Source of the DNA: an uncultured Bacilli bacterium
Lineage (GTDB): Bacteria > Bacillota_I > Bacilli_A > RF39 > UBA660
NCBI GenBank assembly: GCA_934167695.1
Contig: CAKPLP010000005.1
Location: 1-64,000, forward strand
Reading direction: 5' to 3'
DNA: 64,000 nucleotides
In this document: one piece after another, positions 52,780 to 61,385 of the stretch
How the letters are laid out: each line of letters starts with the position of its first letter
How positions within the stretch are numbered: the first letter of the stretch is position 1
Translations under genes and position numbers: made by a program
Notes under the pieces: model-generated
The model's input: only the letters and a program-made list of their open reading frames with translations
What the model was told of the DNA's origin: nothing
Database searches by the model: none

Positions 52780-53919
52780 ATGTTTGAAGATTATAAAGGA
52801 GTAATTGATTTAGATTTAGTATTAAAAGAAAGTTATAATTATAAATATGATTCCAATAATTTAGAAGATTTTTATAATCAAGATTTTATAGAAATGGAAG
52901 GAAATGGATTAACGGCAATGTGTTGGATCAAATATCAAGATAATAAATATTTGTTTAAACCAATGAAAGATTCATGTATTAATATCTGGGGAGAATTACT
53001 TTCTAATCAATTAGCAAAGCAAATTGGCATTCCATGTTGTAACTATAGAGCAGGTAAATTAGGAAATAAATATGGAGTAATTACTGAAAAAATAAATAAA
53101 AAAGAAGAAACCCTAATATTAGGAAGTGAAATAATTCAAGAATTTTTTGACTACTATCCAGAAATCAAAAAGAAATATATAACAGAAATGCTAACAGATC
53201 CAAAAAATAATAACTGTTATAACCAACAACATCATCTTTTTAATCATTTAAATAATTTAGAACAAATTTGGTTTATACTATCAAGTTTTGATAATATAAA
53301 GAAAAATAATTCAAAAAACTATAATTTTTCAACTTTAAATCAAGAAGCAATTAATTCAATTATTACATTTTTAAGTGTAATGTTAATTTTTGATATTGTT
53401 ACATTACAAGCAGATAGAAATGTGAATAATTGGGCTGTACTTTACAATACAAAGGAATTTAAGCCATGTCCTTTATATGACAATGCAATATCCTTTGGTC
53501 TAGGTTATAATAATATGAAAGAAAGAGTCCATGACTTTAGAAATCAAGTATTAAATTATAAATATTTTAATGATGATATAAATATTCAAAGTTATATTTA
53601 CAAACCATCTCCCCTATTTACTTTGTCTAGTGAAAATAAAAATGAACAAAAACAAAGAAAACATAATAATATTTTAAAAGTATTCGATGAATTTTTAACA
53701 AAACTGGATGATAATTATAAAGAGATAGCATATTATTTAATTCAGAGTATAGAAGATGAAAACTTCTCTAATTTAATAACAAAAACAGAAATTGAAAATG
53801 GAATAGTAATGGATGCAGAAGTTAGATTTTATATAGAATCAACAATGAAATTTCATTATAAATATTTAAATGAAATCATAAACAAGCATAAAGTTAGGAG
53901 TAGTATTAATGCAAAGTAG
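52780..53919 (+). CDS. HipA-like protein kinase-fold protein
   Basis: A 379-residue cytosolic protein. The N-terminal part has a candidate ATP-lysine motif (YLFKPM, Lys near 60) and WGELLSNQLAKQIGIPCCNY, the helix that follows in HipA-type kinases. The catalytic loop is LQADRNVNNW (Asp212, Asn217, Asp-x4-Asn) and a DFG-like aspartate lies in PLYDNAISFG (Asp234). HipA kinases phosphorylate GltX or other proteins and often act as toxins, with HipB as antitoxin. No HipB-type DNA-binding gene is adjacent; a small unrelated gene overlaps the 3' end. It interrupts the rpsR-to-gdpP synteny. Substrate unknown. Confidence 0.65.
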   Translation: MFEDYKGVIDLDLVLKESYNYKYDSNNLEDFYNQDFIEMEGNGLTAMCWIKYQDNKYLFKPMKDSCINIWGELLSNQLAKQIGIPCCNYRAGKLGNKYGVITEKINKKEETLILGSEIIQEFFDYYPEIKKKYITEMLTDPKNNNCYNQQHHLFNHLNNLEQIWFILSSFDNIKKNNSKNYNFSTLNQEAINSIITFLSVMLIFDIVTLQADRNVNNWAVLYNTKEFKPCPLYDNAISFGLGYNNMKERVHDFRNQVLNYKYFNDDINIQSYIYKPSPLFTLSSENKNEQKQRKHNNILKVFDEFLTKLDDNYKEIAYYLIQSIEDENFSNLITKTEIENGIVMDAEVRFYIESTMKFHYKYLNEIINKHKVRSSINAK

Positions 53920-54328
53920 TATAGTTGAACAATTTGAAAATCTTACTAATATTCTTTTAGAAGAAGGCTATGATATAAAAAAAATAAATAGTGATAATTT
54001 TAATATTGGCCAAAATAAAATAAAAGAAGGAAATTTATATTTTATTTGTAATAATAAAAATGTTTATGCAGCCTTGTTAATCTGGAATAATACATACTGG
54101 TGGTCATTATATAAAAATTATGAATTTCAACCATTTAAACAAGCAGTACCTATTAATAATGAACAAAGAATAGAAGAAAGTAATTACATTATAGAAATGA
54201 TGATGAATATTACTGAAAGTACAAAAATTAAAAAGGTGTTTCCCAATATTGAATCACTAAGTATTGATGAAAAAATAAAAGTATTAAAAAAAATAGGTCT
54301 AAATTCTGAAGGATACCATATTCGTTAA
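53909..54328 (+). CDS. Small partner protein of the HipA-like gene, unknown function
   Basis: A 139-residue cytosolic protein, overlapping the kinase-like gene by 11 bases, with GGAGT ten bases before its ATG. It has a central beta-rich segment (EGNLYFICNNKNVYAALLIWNNTYWWSLY) flanked by helices. I do not recognise the family. The tight overlap suggests an obligate partner or regulator of the kinase-like protein; the overlap is seen, the function is not. A terminator follows, closing a two-gene unit. Confidence 0.6.
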   Translation: MQSSIVEQFENLTNILLEEGYDIKKINSDNFNIGQNKIKEGNLYFICNNKNVYAALLIWNNTYWWSLYKNYEFQPFKQAVPINNEQRIEESNYIIEMMMNITESTKIKKVFPNIESLSIDEKIKVLKKIGLNSEGYHIR

Positions 54329-54342
54329 ACTATATTTTCTAT

Positions 54343-54376
54343 AAAGGTGATCTTATTTTATAACTTCACCTTTTTA
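54343..54376 (+). terminator. Terminator after the HipA-like pair
   Basis: Eight-base perfect stem AAAGGTGA/TCACCTTT with a 15-base loop and T-rich tail. Confidence 0.7.
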
Positions 54377-54399
54377 TCTTGCCATACAACTTATAATAT

Positions 54400-54428
54400 T
54401 AGACAATATTTTAAAATTATTATATAAT
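54400..54428 (+). promoter_or_regulatory. Promoter for the gdpP-like operon
   Basis: -35 TAGACA (54400-54405), a 17-base spacer and consensus -10 TATAAT (54423-54428). Confidence 0.7.
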
Positions 54429-54455
54429 TAATATTAGAAATTACTAGGAGGAAGT

Positions 54456-55442
54456 ATGGGGATTGTAGAAAGTAAAAGAAAATTTAAAAAGCTAATAAGA
54501 AAATCAAAAAATATATTTATAGTTGCACATAAAAACTTAGATCTAGATGCCCTAGGCAGTTCAATAGGAATGTATAGTATTCTAAAACAAAAAAGAAAAA
54601 ACTGCTTTATGGTTATAGATGATAAAAATCCAGAAATGGGAGTTTCTAAAGTATTACGAGAAATAGAAGGCTGTTATAATATTATTAAAAGTACAGATAT
54701 TCCAGTTTATCTATACAAAAGAAATAAAAAAAACTTATTAATAATTTTGGATACTAATAAAGAATATTTATTACAATCAGAAAATATCCTTGAGTATTTT
54801 ACAAACAAAATAATTATAGATCATCATGATTTAAATAAAGACTCAATAAGTGATGGTCTAATTATAAATGAAGAAAATATGTCAAGCACCTGCGAAATGG
54901 TTGTTAATATTTCTAACTTTTATAATATAGACTTACCTCCATATGTATGCACTGCTCTACTATCAGGAATGGTTTTAGATACAAATAACTTTACATTAAA
55001 GACAACAGCAGATACATATTATACAGCTTATTATTTAACTGCTTTAGGAGCAAGTCCTAAAAAGGTACAATATTTATTAAAACAAGATTTAAGTACCTAT
55101 GCAGAACAACAAAAGTTAATGGTAAATATAGAAATAAAAGATAAGGTAGCAATAACAAAAGGTACTCAATATGTAATTTATAGAAGAGAAGATTTAGCAA
55201 AAACAGCAGATACTTTATTATTCTTTAATGATATAGAAGCATCCTTTGTTATAGGAAAAATAGGAAAAGATGTTGTCGGAGTATCAGCCCGTTCATTAGG
55301 TGATTATGATATATCTAATATTTTAGAAGAACTTGGTGGTGGAGGTGACTCCTATAACGGTGCAGCTGTTTTTGAAAATAAAACAATCGGAGAAGTAGTA
55401 GAAATACTAAAAAAAGCAATAAAAAATCAGGACGGTGAATAA
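54456..55442 (+). CDS. gdpP: DHH-DHHA1 phosphodiesterase, shortened GdpP-like
   Basis: A 328-residue soluble enzyme equal to only the C-terminal half of GdpP. The DHH motifs are present: AHKNLDLDALGSS, ILDTN, IIDHHDLN and GMVLDTNNFT. In the DHHA1 domain the usual GGGGH is GGGGD. Bacillus GdpP (659 residues) adds two membrane helices, a PAS and a degenerate GGDEF domain, all absent here. GdpP degrades c-di-AMP; a nanoRNase or pAp-type activity is the alternative. Position before rplI and dnaB is exactly that of gdpP in Bacillus, which favours the GdpP assignment. Confidence 0.75.
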   Translation: MGIVESKRKFKKLIRKSKNIFIVAHKNLDLDALGSSIGMYSILKQKRKNCFMVIDDKNPEMGVSKVLREIEGCYNIIKSTDIPVYLYKRNKKNLLIILDTNKEYLLQSENILEYFTNKIIIDHHDLNKDSISDGLIINEENMSSTCEMVVNISNFYNIDLPPYVCTALLSGMVLDTNNFTLKTTADTYYTAYYLTALGASPKKVQYLLKQDLSTYAEQQKLMVNIEIKDKVAITKGTQYVIYRREDLAKTADTLLFFNDIEASFVIGKIGKDVVGVSARSLGDYDISNILEELGGGGDSYNGAAVFENKTIGEVVEILKKAIKNQDGE

Positions 55443-55443
55443 T

Positions 55444-55884
55444 ATGAAAGTAATATTTATAAAAGATTTAAAAAAACAAGGCAAAAAAGGCGAAATTAAA
55501 AACGTAAAAGATGGATATGCAGAAAATTTTCTTATAAAAAATGGATATGCTGTTCAACTAAACAATGAAAATTTAAAACAATATGAAAAAGAAAAACATC
55601 AAGAAGAAAAGAAGTTAGAATTAACAAAGAAAAATGCACAAGAATTAAAACAAAAATTAGATAATACAATAATTGAATTTAAAGTAAGAACTGGTGTCGG
55701 AGATAAAGTATTTGGAAGTATTAGTGCTAAACAAATAAAAGATGAACTATCAAAACTAAACTATCAAATAGATAAACGACAAATAGAAATGGAAAATGCA
55801 ATTATTTCATTAGGCTTTCATACAGTAAGAATAAATCTATTCCAAGATATTTATGCAAATATAAAAGTTCATGTAATAAAGTAG
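55444..55884 (+). CDS. rplI: 50S ribosomal protein L9
   Basis: A 146-residue protein: MKVIFIKDLKKQGKKGEIKNVKDGYAENFLI, a long charged helix, and the C-terminal domain with FKVRTGVGDKVFGSI and GFHTVRINLF. ATG at 55444, one base after the upstream stop; a GTG at 55435 is in frame but lies within the ribosome binding site region. Confidence 0.95.
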   Translation: MKVIFIKDLKKQGKKGEIKNVKDGYAENFLIKNGYAVQLNNENLKQYEKEKHQEEKKLELTKKNAQELKQKLDNTIIEFKVRTGVGDKVFGSISAKQIKDELSKLNYQIDKRQIEMENAIISLGFHTVRINLFQDIYANIKVHVIK

Positions 55885-55894
55885 AGGTGATATT

Positions 55895-57265
55895 ATGGCT
55901 CTTAGAACTATGCCAAATAATATAGAAGCAGAAAAGTCCGTTTTAGGGGCCTGCTTCTTATCTAAATATGCTCTTCAAAAAGCTTGTGAAAGTTTAGATG
56001 AAGAAAAATTCTATGATGAAAAAAATAGTAAAATATTCCATGCAATGAAAAATTTACAAGAACAAAAAACTCCTGTAGACTTAACTACATTAACTTCAGA
56101 ACTTCAAAAAGGTAATCAACTAAATGAAGTTGGTGGTGTGGAATATTTAACTGAAATCTTAAATTTTGTACCTGTTGCGACGAACGTAGATTATTATATA
56201 AAAAGTGTTGAAGATACCGCAATTTTACGTAATTTAATTGATACAGCTTCTAATATTGCAACAGAAGGATACAATCAAACCGAAGATATAAATCAAACCT
56301 TAGATGATGCAGAAAGAAAAATTTTAAATATAGTAAAAAATCGTAAATCAAGTGAATTTAAATCAATTCAGGAAGTTATGACAAATGCAGAAGCAAACTT
56401 AGAAAAACTAGCAGAATCTAAAGGAGAAGTAACGGGTTTACCAACAGGATGGTATGATTTTGATAAATTAACCGCTGGTCTTCATGAAAACCAATTTATT
56501 ATAATAGCAGCACGTCCAGCAATGGGAAAAACAGCTTTTGCCCTAAATATGGCAACCAATGTAGCAATAAATACCGGAAAAACAGTAGCTTTATTTAACC
56601 TAGAAATGGGTGCAGAACAACTAGCAACAAGAATTATTTCATCTCTTGGTCAAATAGAAGGCTATAAATTACAAACTGGTAAATTATTGAATGAAGATTG
56701 GAAAAGAGTAAGCGAAGCAGTAAGTCAATTAGAAAATACCAATATTTTTATAGATGATACCCCCGGTATAACAATCGGTGAAATTAGAGCCAAGTGTCGT
56801 AGACTTGCTAGTAGTGAAAAAGGTTTAAGTTTAGTTATAATAGATTATTTACAGTTAATTTCTGGTGGTAAAAATTATGGAGCTAATAGACAACAAGAAG
56901 TTTCAGATATTTCACGTTCCCTAAAAACATTAGCAATGGAATTACATATTCCAGTAATTGCCCTAGCACAATTATCTCGTGCTGTAGAAGGAAGAGAAGA
57001 CAAACGACCTTTAATGAGTGATTTACGTGAATCAGGTTCTATTGAACAAGATGCTGACATAGTATCATTCCTATATAGAGATGATTACTATAACAAAGAA
57101 GCAAGAAATGATGAAAATACAAGTATTAGTGAATTAATTATTGCAAAACACCGTAATGGACCAACCGCTACTATAGAATTATTATTCAAAAAAAATACTA
57201 GTACATTCTTAAATATTAGGAAAGAAGGTAATATGGGTGCTAAAAAAGAAGAAAATTCAAACTAA
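55895..57265 (+). CDS. dnaB: Replicative DNA helicase DnaB (Bacillus DnaC)
   Basis: A 456-residue hexameric helicase. It has an N-terminal helical domain, then a RecA-like domain with Walker A (AARPAMGKTAFALNMA near 208), LFNLEMG, Walker B (LVIIDYLQLI) and RSLKTLAMELHIPVIALAQLSR. No intein. It follows rplI. Its last 29 bases overlap the next gene and include that gene's ribosome binding site. Confidence 0.97.
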   Translation: MALRTMPNNIEAEKSVLGACFLSKYALQKACESLDEEKFYDEKNSKIFHAMKNLQEQKTPVDLTTLTSELQKGNQLNEVGGVEYLTEILNFVPVATNVDYYIKSVEDTAILRNLIDTASNIATEGYNQTEDINQTLDDAERKILNIVKNRKSSEFKSIQEVMTNAEANLEKLAESKGEVTGLPTGWYDFDKLTAGLHENQFIIIAARPAMGKTAFALNMATNVAINTGKTVALFNLEMGAEQLATRIISSLGQIEGYKLQTGKLLNEDWKRVSEAVSQLENTNIFIDDTPGITIGEIRAKCRRLASSEKGLSLVIIDYLQLISGGKNYGANRQQEVSDISRSLKTLAMELHIPVIALAQLSRAVEGREDKRPLMSDLRESGSIEQDADIVSFLYRDDYYNKEARNDENTSISELIIAKHRNGPTATIELLFKKNTSTFLNIRKEGNMGAKKEENSN

Positions 57266-58727
57266 AATACTGCTTATATCATTAATAAGTATGTCAGTAT
57301 TAGCAATGGGTTCAAAAGCATTAAAAACAACTCCTAAAACAGTTTATCATGTTTATTTAGAGGGAAAATCTATAGGGCTTATAAAATCAAAAAAAGCTCT
57401 CGAAGAATACATTGATAAACAACAAGAAAGTCTAAAACAAAAATATAATGTAAATAAAGTATATACATCTTCTGATATAGATATCAAAAAAGAAATAACT
57501 TATAGTAATAATATCTTATCTACTAAACAAATATATGAAAAAATAAAAGATAAAACATCATTTACTATTGATGGATACAAAATAGTAATAAAAAACACTG
57601 GTGAAACATCAACAGATGTAAAAAAAGCAGATAAGAAAAATAAAACAATATATGTAATAGATAAAAATATCTTTACTAAATCTATTGATACAACTGTAAA
57701 ATCATTTATAAATACAGAAGATTATAATATATATAAATCTAATAAAAAACAAACAATAAAAAATACTGGTAAAATAATAGAAAAAATATATATACAAAAT
57801 GATATAACTATAAAAAAAGATAAAATTCCAACAGATAAAAAAATATATACACAGACAGATGAACTTAGTAAATTCTTATTATTTGGAAAAACTGATAGTG
57901 AATCAACCTATACTACTAAAGAGGGAGATACAATTAGTGATATTGCCTATAATAATAAAATGTCAAATGAAGAGTTTTTAATAATTAATACCAACTTTAA
58001 AGATGAGAATGCATTATTATACCCCGGACAAGTTGTCAATATTGGTATTTTAAATCCACAAGTAAATATAGTAGAAGAAGATGAAATAGTTGCATTAGAA
58101 GAGAAAAAATATCAAACAGAAACTAGATATGATAATAGCAAAAATGTTGGATATCAAGAAGTCGTTCAAGCAGGTTCAAATGGTAGTAATAAAGTTACTC
58201 AAAAAGTACAAAAAATTAATGGTGAAACGACTAATATAGTAACAACTAACACTGAAGAAATAAAGCCTGCAGTTACAGAAATAATTGTTAAAGGTGGTAA
58301 AGAAAATTACTATAGTGGCTATGGTAATGCTGTTGCAACAAGAGGAGAATGGGGCTGGCCAGCAACATGTTCTACAATTTCAAGTCCATTTGGATGGCGT
58401 TGGGGAACATTACATGATGGAACAGATATATCAGGTTGTGGTAGAGGATCAAATATATTTGCCGCTCAGTCAGGTACAGTTGTAAAAGTTGCTAGTAAAT
58501 ATGATAATGGTAGATACATAATTATAAATCATAATAATGGCTATTACACCTTATATGCACATTTACAAGGTCAAATAGTAAAAGAAGGTCAAACAGTAAG
58601 TAAAGGACAAGTAATAGGAACAATGGGAGATACCGGATTTGCAACAGGAGTACACTTACATTATGCTATATGGTATGGTTATCCTTATTATGGAGGAAGA
58701 GTTTTAAATGCCATGTCAATGTACTAA
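57237..58727 (+). CDS. Secreted LysM-G5-M23 peptidoglycan endopeptidase
   Basis: A 496-residue envelope protein. A GTG start (AGAAGG eight bases upstream) opens an N-terminal signal-anchor (ILLISLISMSVLA). A basic region of about 190 residues leads to a LysM domain (YTTKEGDTISDIAYNN ... LYPGQVVNI, near 222-265), a G5 domain (near 275-355) and an M23 peptidase domain (SSPFGWRWGTLHDGTDISG ... HLHYAIW) with the zinc ligands His, Asp and HxH. It should cleave peptide cross-links in the wall during growth or division. Located where the Bacillus walRKHI genes begin; walR and walK are not in the window. Confidence 0.88.
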   Translation: MLKKKKIQTKILLISLISMSVLAMGSKALKTTPKTVYHVYLEGKSIGLIKSKKALEEYIDKQQESLKQKYNVNKVYTSSDIDIKKEITYSNNILSTKQIYEKIKDKTSFTIDGYKIVIKNTGETSTDVKKADKKNKTIYVIDKNIFTKSIDTTVKSFINTEDYNIYKSNKKQTIKNTGKIIEKIYIQNDITIKKDKIPTDKKIYTQTDELSKFLLFGKTDSESTYTTKEGDTISDIAYNNKMSNEEFLIINTNFKDENALLYPGQVVNIGILNPQVNIVEEDEIVALEEKKYQTETRYDNSKNVGYQEVVQAGSNGSNKVTQKVQKINGETTNIVTTNTEEIKPAVTEIIVKGGKENYYSGYGNAVATRGEWGWPATCSTISSPFGWRWGTLHDGTDISGCGRGSNIFAAQSGTVVKVASKYDNGRYIIINHNNGYYTLYAHLQGQIVKEGQTVSKGQVIGTMGDTGFATGVHLHYAIWYGYPYYGGRVLNAMSMY

Positions 58728-59484
58728 TTTAAAATTTAAAACTATGGCAAGTGGATCTAAAGGAAATTGTGCCATAGTATTATGTGATAAAGTTAATCTA
58801 ATCATTGATATAGGTATTTCATATTTAAATTTAAAACGTAAATTGGAAGAAAGTTATTTAGACTTCTCTTCCTTTTACGGTGTTCTTATTACCCACTCTC
58901 ATGCAGATCATATAAAAGGCTTATCATCAATAATTAAACATACAAAGTTAAAAGTATTAATACCAAAAAAAATGTATCAAGAACTACAAGAGATTGTTCC
59001 ATTAGAAAGAGTTATATTTATAGAAGATAAAAATAAATTAGGCAATGTAGAGATAGAACTAATTCATACATCTCACGATACTGCATGCTCTGTCGGTTAT
59101 ATAATTACTTTTGCCAATAAAAGCCTAGTATATGTTACTGATACTGGTTATATTAATAGAAAATACTTACAAAAAATGGAAAATAAAGATATTTATTTAA
59201 TAGAAAGTAATCATGATGAGGAAATGTTAATGAATGGTCCTTATCCTCCATTTTTAAAACAAAGAGTAATCAGTGATCGAGGCCACTTATCCAATAAAAC
59301 AACTGCAACATATTTAAAACAAATAATAGGTACAAATACTAAATATATATTATTAGCACACTTAAGTGAAAAAAATAATACAGAGTCTTTAGCATACAAC
59401 ACAACTAAAGAAGTAATAAAAGATAAAAATATCGATCTTATGATAGCAAGACAAGATGAAGAAAGTACTCTAATAGAGGTGTAA
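58708..59484 (+). CDS. walJ: WalJ/YycJ-type metallo-beta-lactamase-fold hydrolase
   Basis: A 258-residue MBL-fold protein with THSHADHIKG, the HTSHDTACSVGY segment, VTDTGYI and ESNHDEEML, all as in YycJ/WalJ. The family has been linked to cell-division timing and DNA repair. It overlaps the M23 gene by 20 bases, with GGAGG upstream, and comes before rlmH as in Bacillus, although walR, walK, walH and walI are absent. Confidence 0.92.
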   Translation: MPCQCTNLKFKTMASGSKGNCAIVLCDKVNLIIDIGISYLNLKRKLEESYLDFSSFYGVLITHSHADHIKGLSSIIKHTKLKVLIPKKMYQELQEIVPLERVIFIEDKNKLGNVEIELIHTSHDTACSVGYIITFANKSLVYVTDTGYINRKYLQKMENKDIYLIESNHDEEMLMNGPYPPFLKQRVISDRGHLSNKTTATYLKQIIGTNTKYILLAHLSEKNNTESLAYNTTKEVIKDKNIDLMIARQDEESTLIEV

Positions 59485-59485
59485 A

Positions 59486-59941
59486 ATGATTAAAATAATA
59501 TGTGTAGGAAAAATAAAAGAAAAATATCTAGTAGATGCAATAAACGAATATAAAAAAAGAATTTCTAAATATACAAATTTAGAAATAATCGAAATACAAG
59601 ATGAGAATTTTGATGAAATAGAAAAAATCAAAAAAGTAGAGGCAGAAAAAATAAATAAATATATTAATAAAAAAGATTATATTATCACATTAGAAATAAA
59701 TGCTACGGAACTAACATCAATGGATTTAGCTTCGAAAATGGAAAAAATTAATATTGAATATAGTAATATAACCTTTATTATAGGAGGAAGTTATGGACTT
59801 CATGAAGAAATAACTAATCAAGCAAATTTTCATCTATCTTTTTCAAAATTAACATTTCCGCATCAATTATTTAGAGTACTGTTATTAGAACAAATATATA
59901 GAACATATAAAATTAGAAATAATGAAAAATACCATAAGTAA
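59486..59941 (+). CDS. rlmH: 23S rRNA pseudouridine1915 N3-methyltransferase RlmH
   Basis: A 151-residue SPOUT methyltransferase (ICVGKIKEKYL, FIIGGSYGLHEEI, and the C-terminal LTFPHQLFRVLLLEQIYRTYKI). One base after walJ. Confidence 0.96.
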   Translation: MIKIICVGKIKEKYLVDAINEYKKRISKYTNLEIIEIQDENFDEIEKIKKVEAEKINKYINKKDYIITLEINATELTSMDLASKMEKINIEYSNITFIIGGSYGLHEEITNQANFHLSFSKLTFPHQLFRVLLLEQIYRTYKIRNNEKYHK

Positions 59942-59951
59942 AGGAGAATTT

Positions 59952-60611
59952 ATGATAGGAAATAGTTGGGATTTATTATTAAAAGAAGAATTTAATAAGC
60001 CATATTTTAAAGAATTGATTAATTTTATAAACCAAGAATATCAGCAAAAGACTATATATCCTCCCAAGAGTGAAATATTTAATGCTTTTCGTTATACAAA
60101 ATACGAAGATTTAAAGGTTGTTATATTAGGACAAGATCCATATCATGGTGAACATGAAGCACAAGGATTATCTTTTTCAGTAAACAACTCTATTAAAAGA
60201 CCACCATCTCTTCAAAATATATTTAAAGAATTAGAAAGTGATTTATCAATTACAATATCAGATAATAATTCTTTAGTACCATGGGCACAACAAGGAGTAT
60301 TATTATTAAACTCAGTATTAACAGTTATTAAAGATAGTCCTGCATCACATCAAAAAAAAGGATGGGAAACCTTTACTGACAATGTTATAGAAATAATAAA
60401 TAAAAAAACTACCCCTGTTGTTTTTATACTATGGGGTAACTATGCTAGAAGCAAAAAAAAGCTAATAACAAATAACATTCACTATATTATAGAATCTCCT
60501 CACCCATCTCCTTTTTCTGCATATAATGGCTTTTTTGGAAGTAAACCATTTTCAAAAACAAATGAATTTCTTATAAAAAATAATATGGAACCAATTAATT
60601 GGAAAATATAA
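59952..60611 (+). CDS. ung: Uracil-DNA glycosylase
   Basis: A 219-residue family 1 UDG with the catalytic VVILGQDPYHGEHEAQG, PPSLQNIFKELE, GVLLLNSVLTV and the ESPHPSPFSAY loop. The ATG at 59952 behind AAGGAG is preferred; the ten further upstream codons overlap rlmH. Confidence 0.96.
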   Translation: MIGNSWDLLLKEEFNKPYFKELINFINQEYQQKTIYPPKSEIFNAFRYTKYEDLKVVILGQDPYHGEHEAQGLSFSVNNSIKRPPSLQNIFKELESDLSITISDNNSLVPWAQQGVLLLNSVLTVIKDSPASHQKKGWETFTDNVIEIINKKTTPVVFILWGNYARSKKKLITNNIHYIIESPHPSPFSAYNGFFGSKPFSKTNEFLIKNNMEPINWKI

Positions 60612-60651
60612 AAACTAATTCATCATCATTTAAGAGAATTAGTTTTTTTTT
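60609..60651. terminator. Bidirectional terminator between ung and the lemA-like gene
   Basis: Ten-base perfect stem AAACTAATTC/GAATTAGTTT with A and T runs on both sides; the lemA-like stop codon lies in the loop. Confidence 0.85.
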
Positions 60652-61144
60652 CAGGATATAATTGAAAATTTTTAAAACCACAAAATAATTTTACAAAATT
60701 TGTTGGAAATTTTGTTTTCATTTCATTATAATCTTTAACACTATTATTGTAAAATTTAATTGAAGCCTTTAATTCACTGTCATTACTTTTTATTTCATTA
60801 TTTAAATTAATAATTTCTTTATCTTTTATTAATTCATCATCTTCATATAATTTATCAATAAATTTACTATAATATTCTTCTAAAGTTTTATTTAATTTAA
60901 AACTATCTAATTCAGAAAATTTAGCTTCATCATAGTCATCAAAGTAATTATCATCATTAATAATTTTTTTACTTTGTCCCAATAGTTTACTTTTTATTTC
61001 TAAATAATTATTAATGTTAATTTTACCATCTTCTATTTTTATGTTTACCCTACCCATTCTTTTCTTAGAAATAATGATTGATAAAATCACAAAAAACAAT
61101 ATAATAGCGATAACGCTAACAATAATAAGTATTTTCATATTCAT
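60626..61144 (-). CDS. LemA-family membrane protein
   Basis: A 172-residue protein with an N-terminal membrane helix (ILIIVSVIAIILFFVILSIII) and a helical domain ending in the LemA signature (IKFYNNSVKDYNEMKTKFPTNF, then CGFKNFQLYPE). LemA proteins are anchored four-helix proteins of unclear function. The first gene on the right arm to run against replication direction. Confidence 0.7.
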   Translation of the reverse strand: MNMKILIIVSVIAIILFFVILSIIISKKRMGRVNIKIEDGKININNYLEIKSKLLGQSKKIINDDNYFDDYDEAKFSELDSFKLNKTLEEYYSKFIDKLYEDDELIKDKEIINLNNEIKSNDSELKASIKFYNNSVKDYNEMKTKFPTNFVKLFCGFKNFQLYPEKKTNSLK

Positions 61145-61170
61145 AAAACCACCTCTTATTATCTAACGTA

Positions 61171-61199
61171 ATTATAACAAACAATAAAAAAAAGCGCAA
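61171..61199 (-). promoter_or_regulatory. Promoter for the lemA-like gene
   Basis: Minus strand: -35 TTGCGC (61194-61199), a 17-base spacer and consensus -10 TATAAT (61171-61176). Confidence 0.7.
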
Positions 61200-61385
61200 G
61201 GTTCCAGTAAATAGAACTAAACTGTAAAATAATAAAATATCCATAAAATTTATTTTAATTACTTTTAATATGTTGTATACTGTATATTATGATAGAAAGT
61301 AACAAAGACTATCACCAAAAATCTAAAAATGTATTATATATACATCACATTTGTTGTGTAAAATCAGAATAAAAGAGGTGTATTA

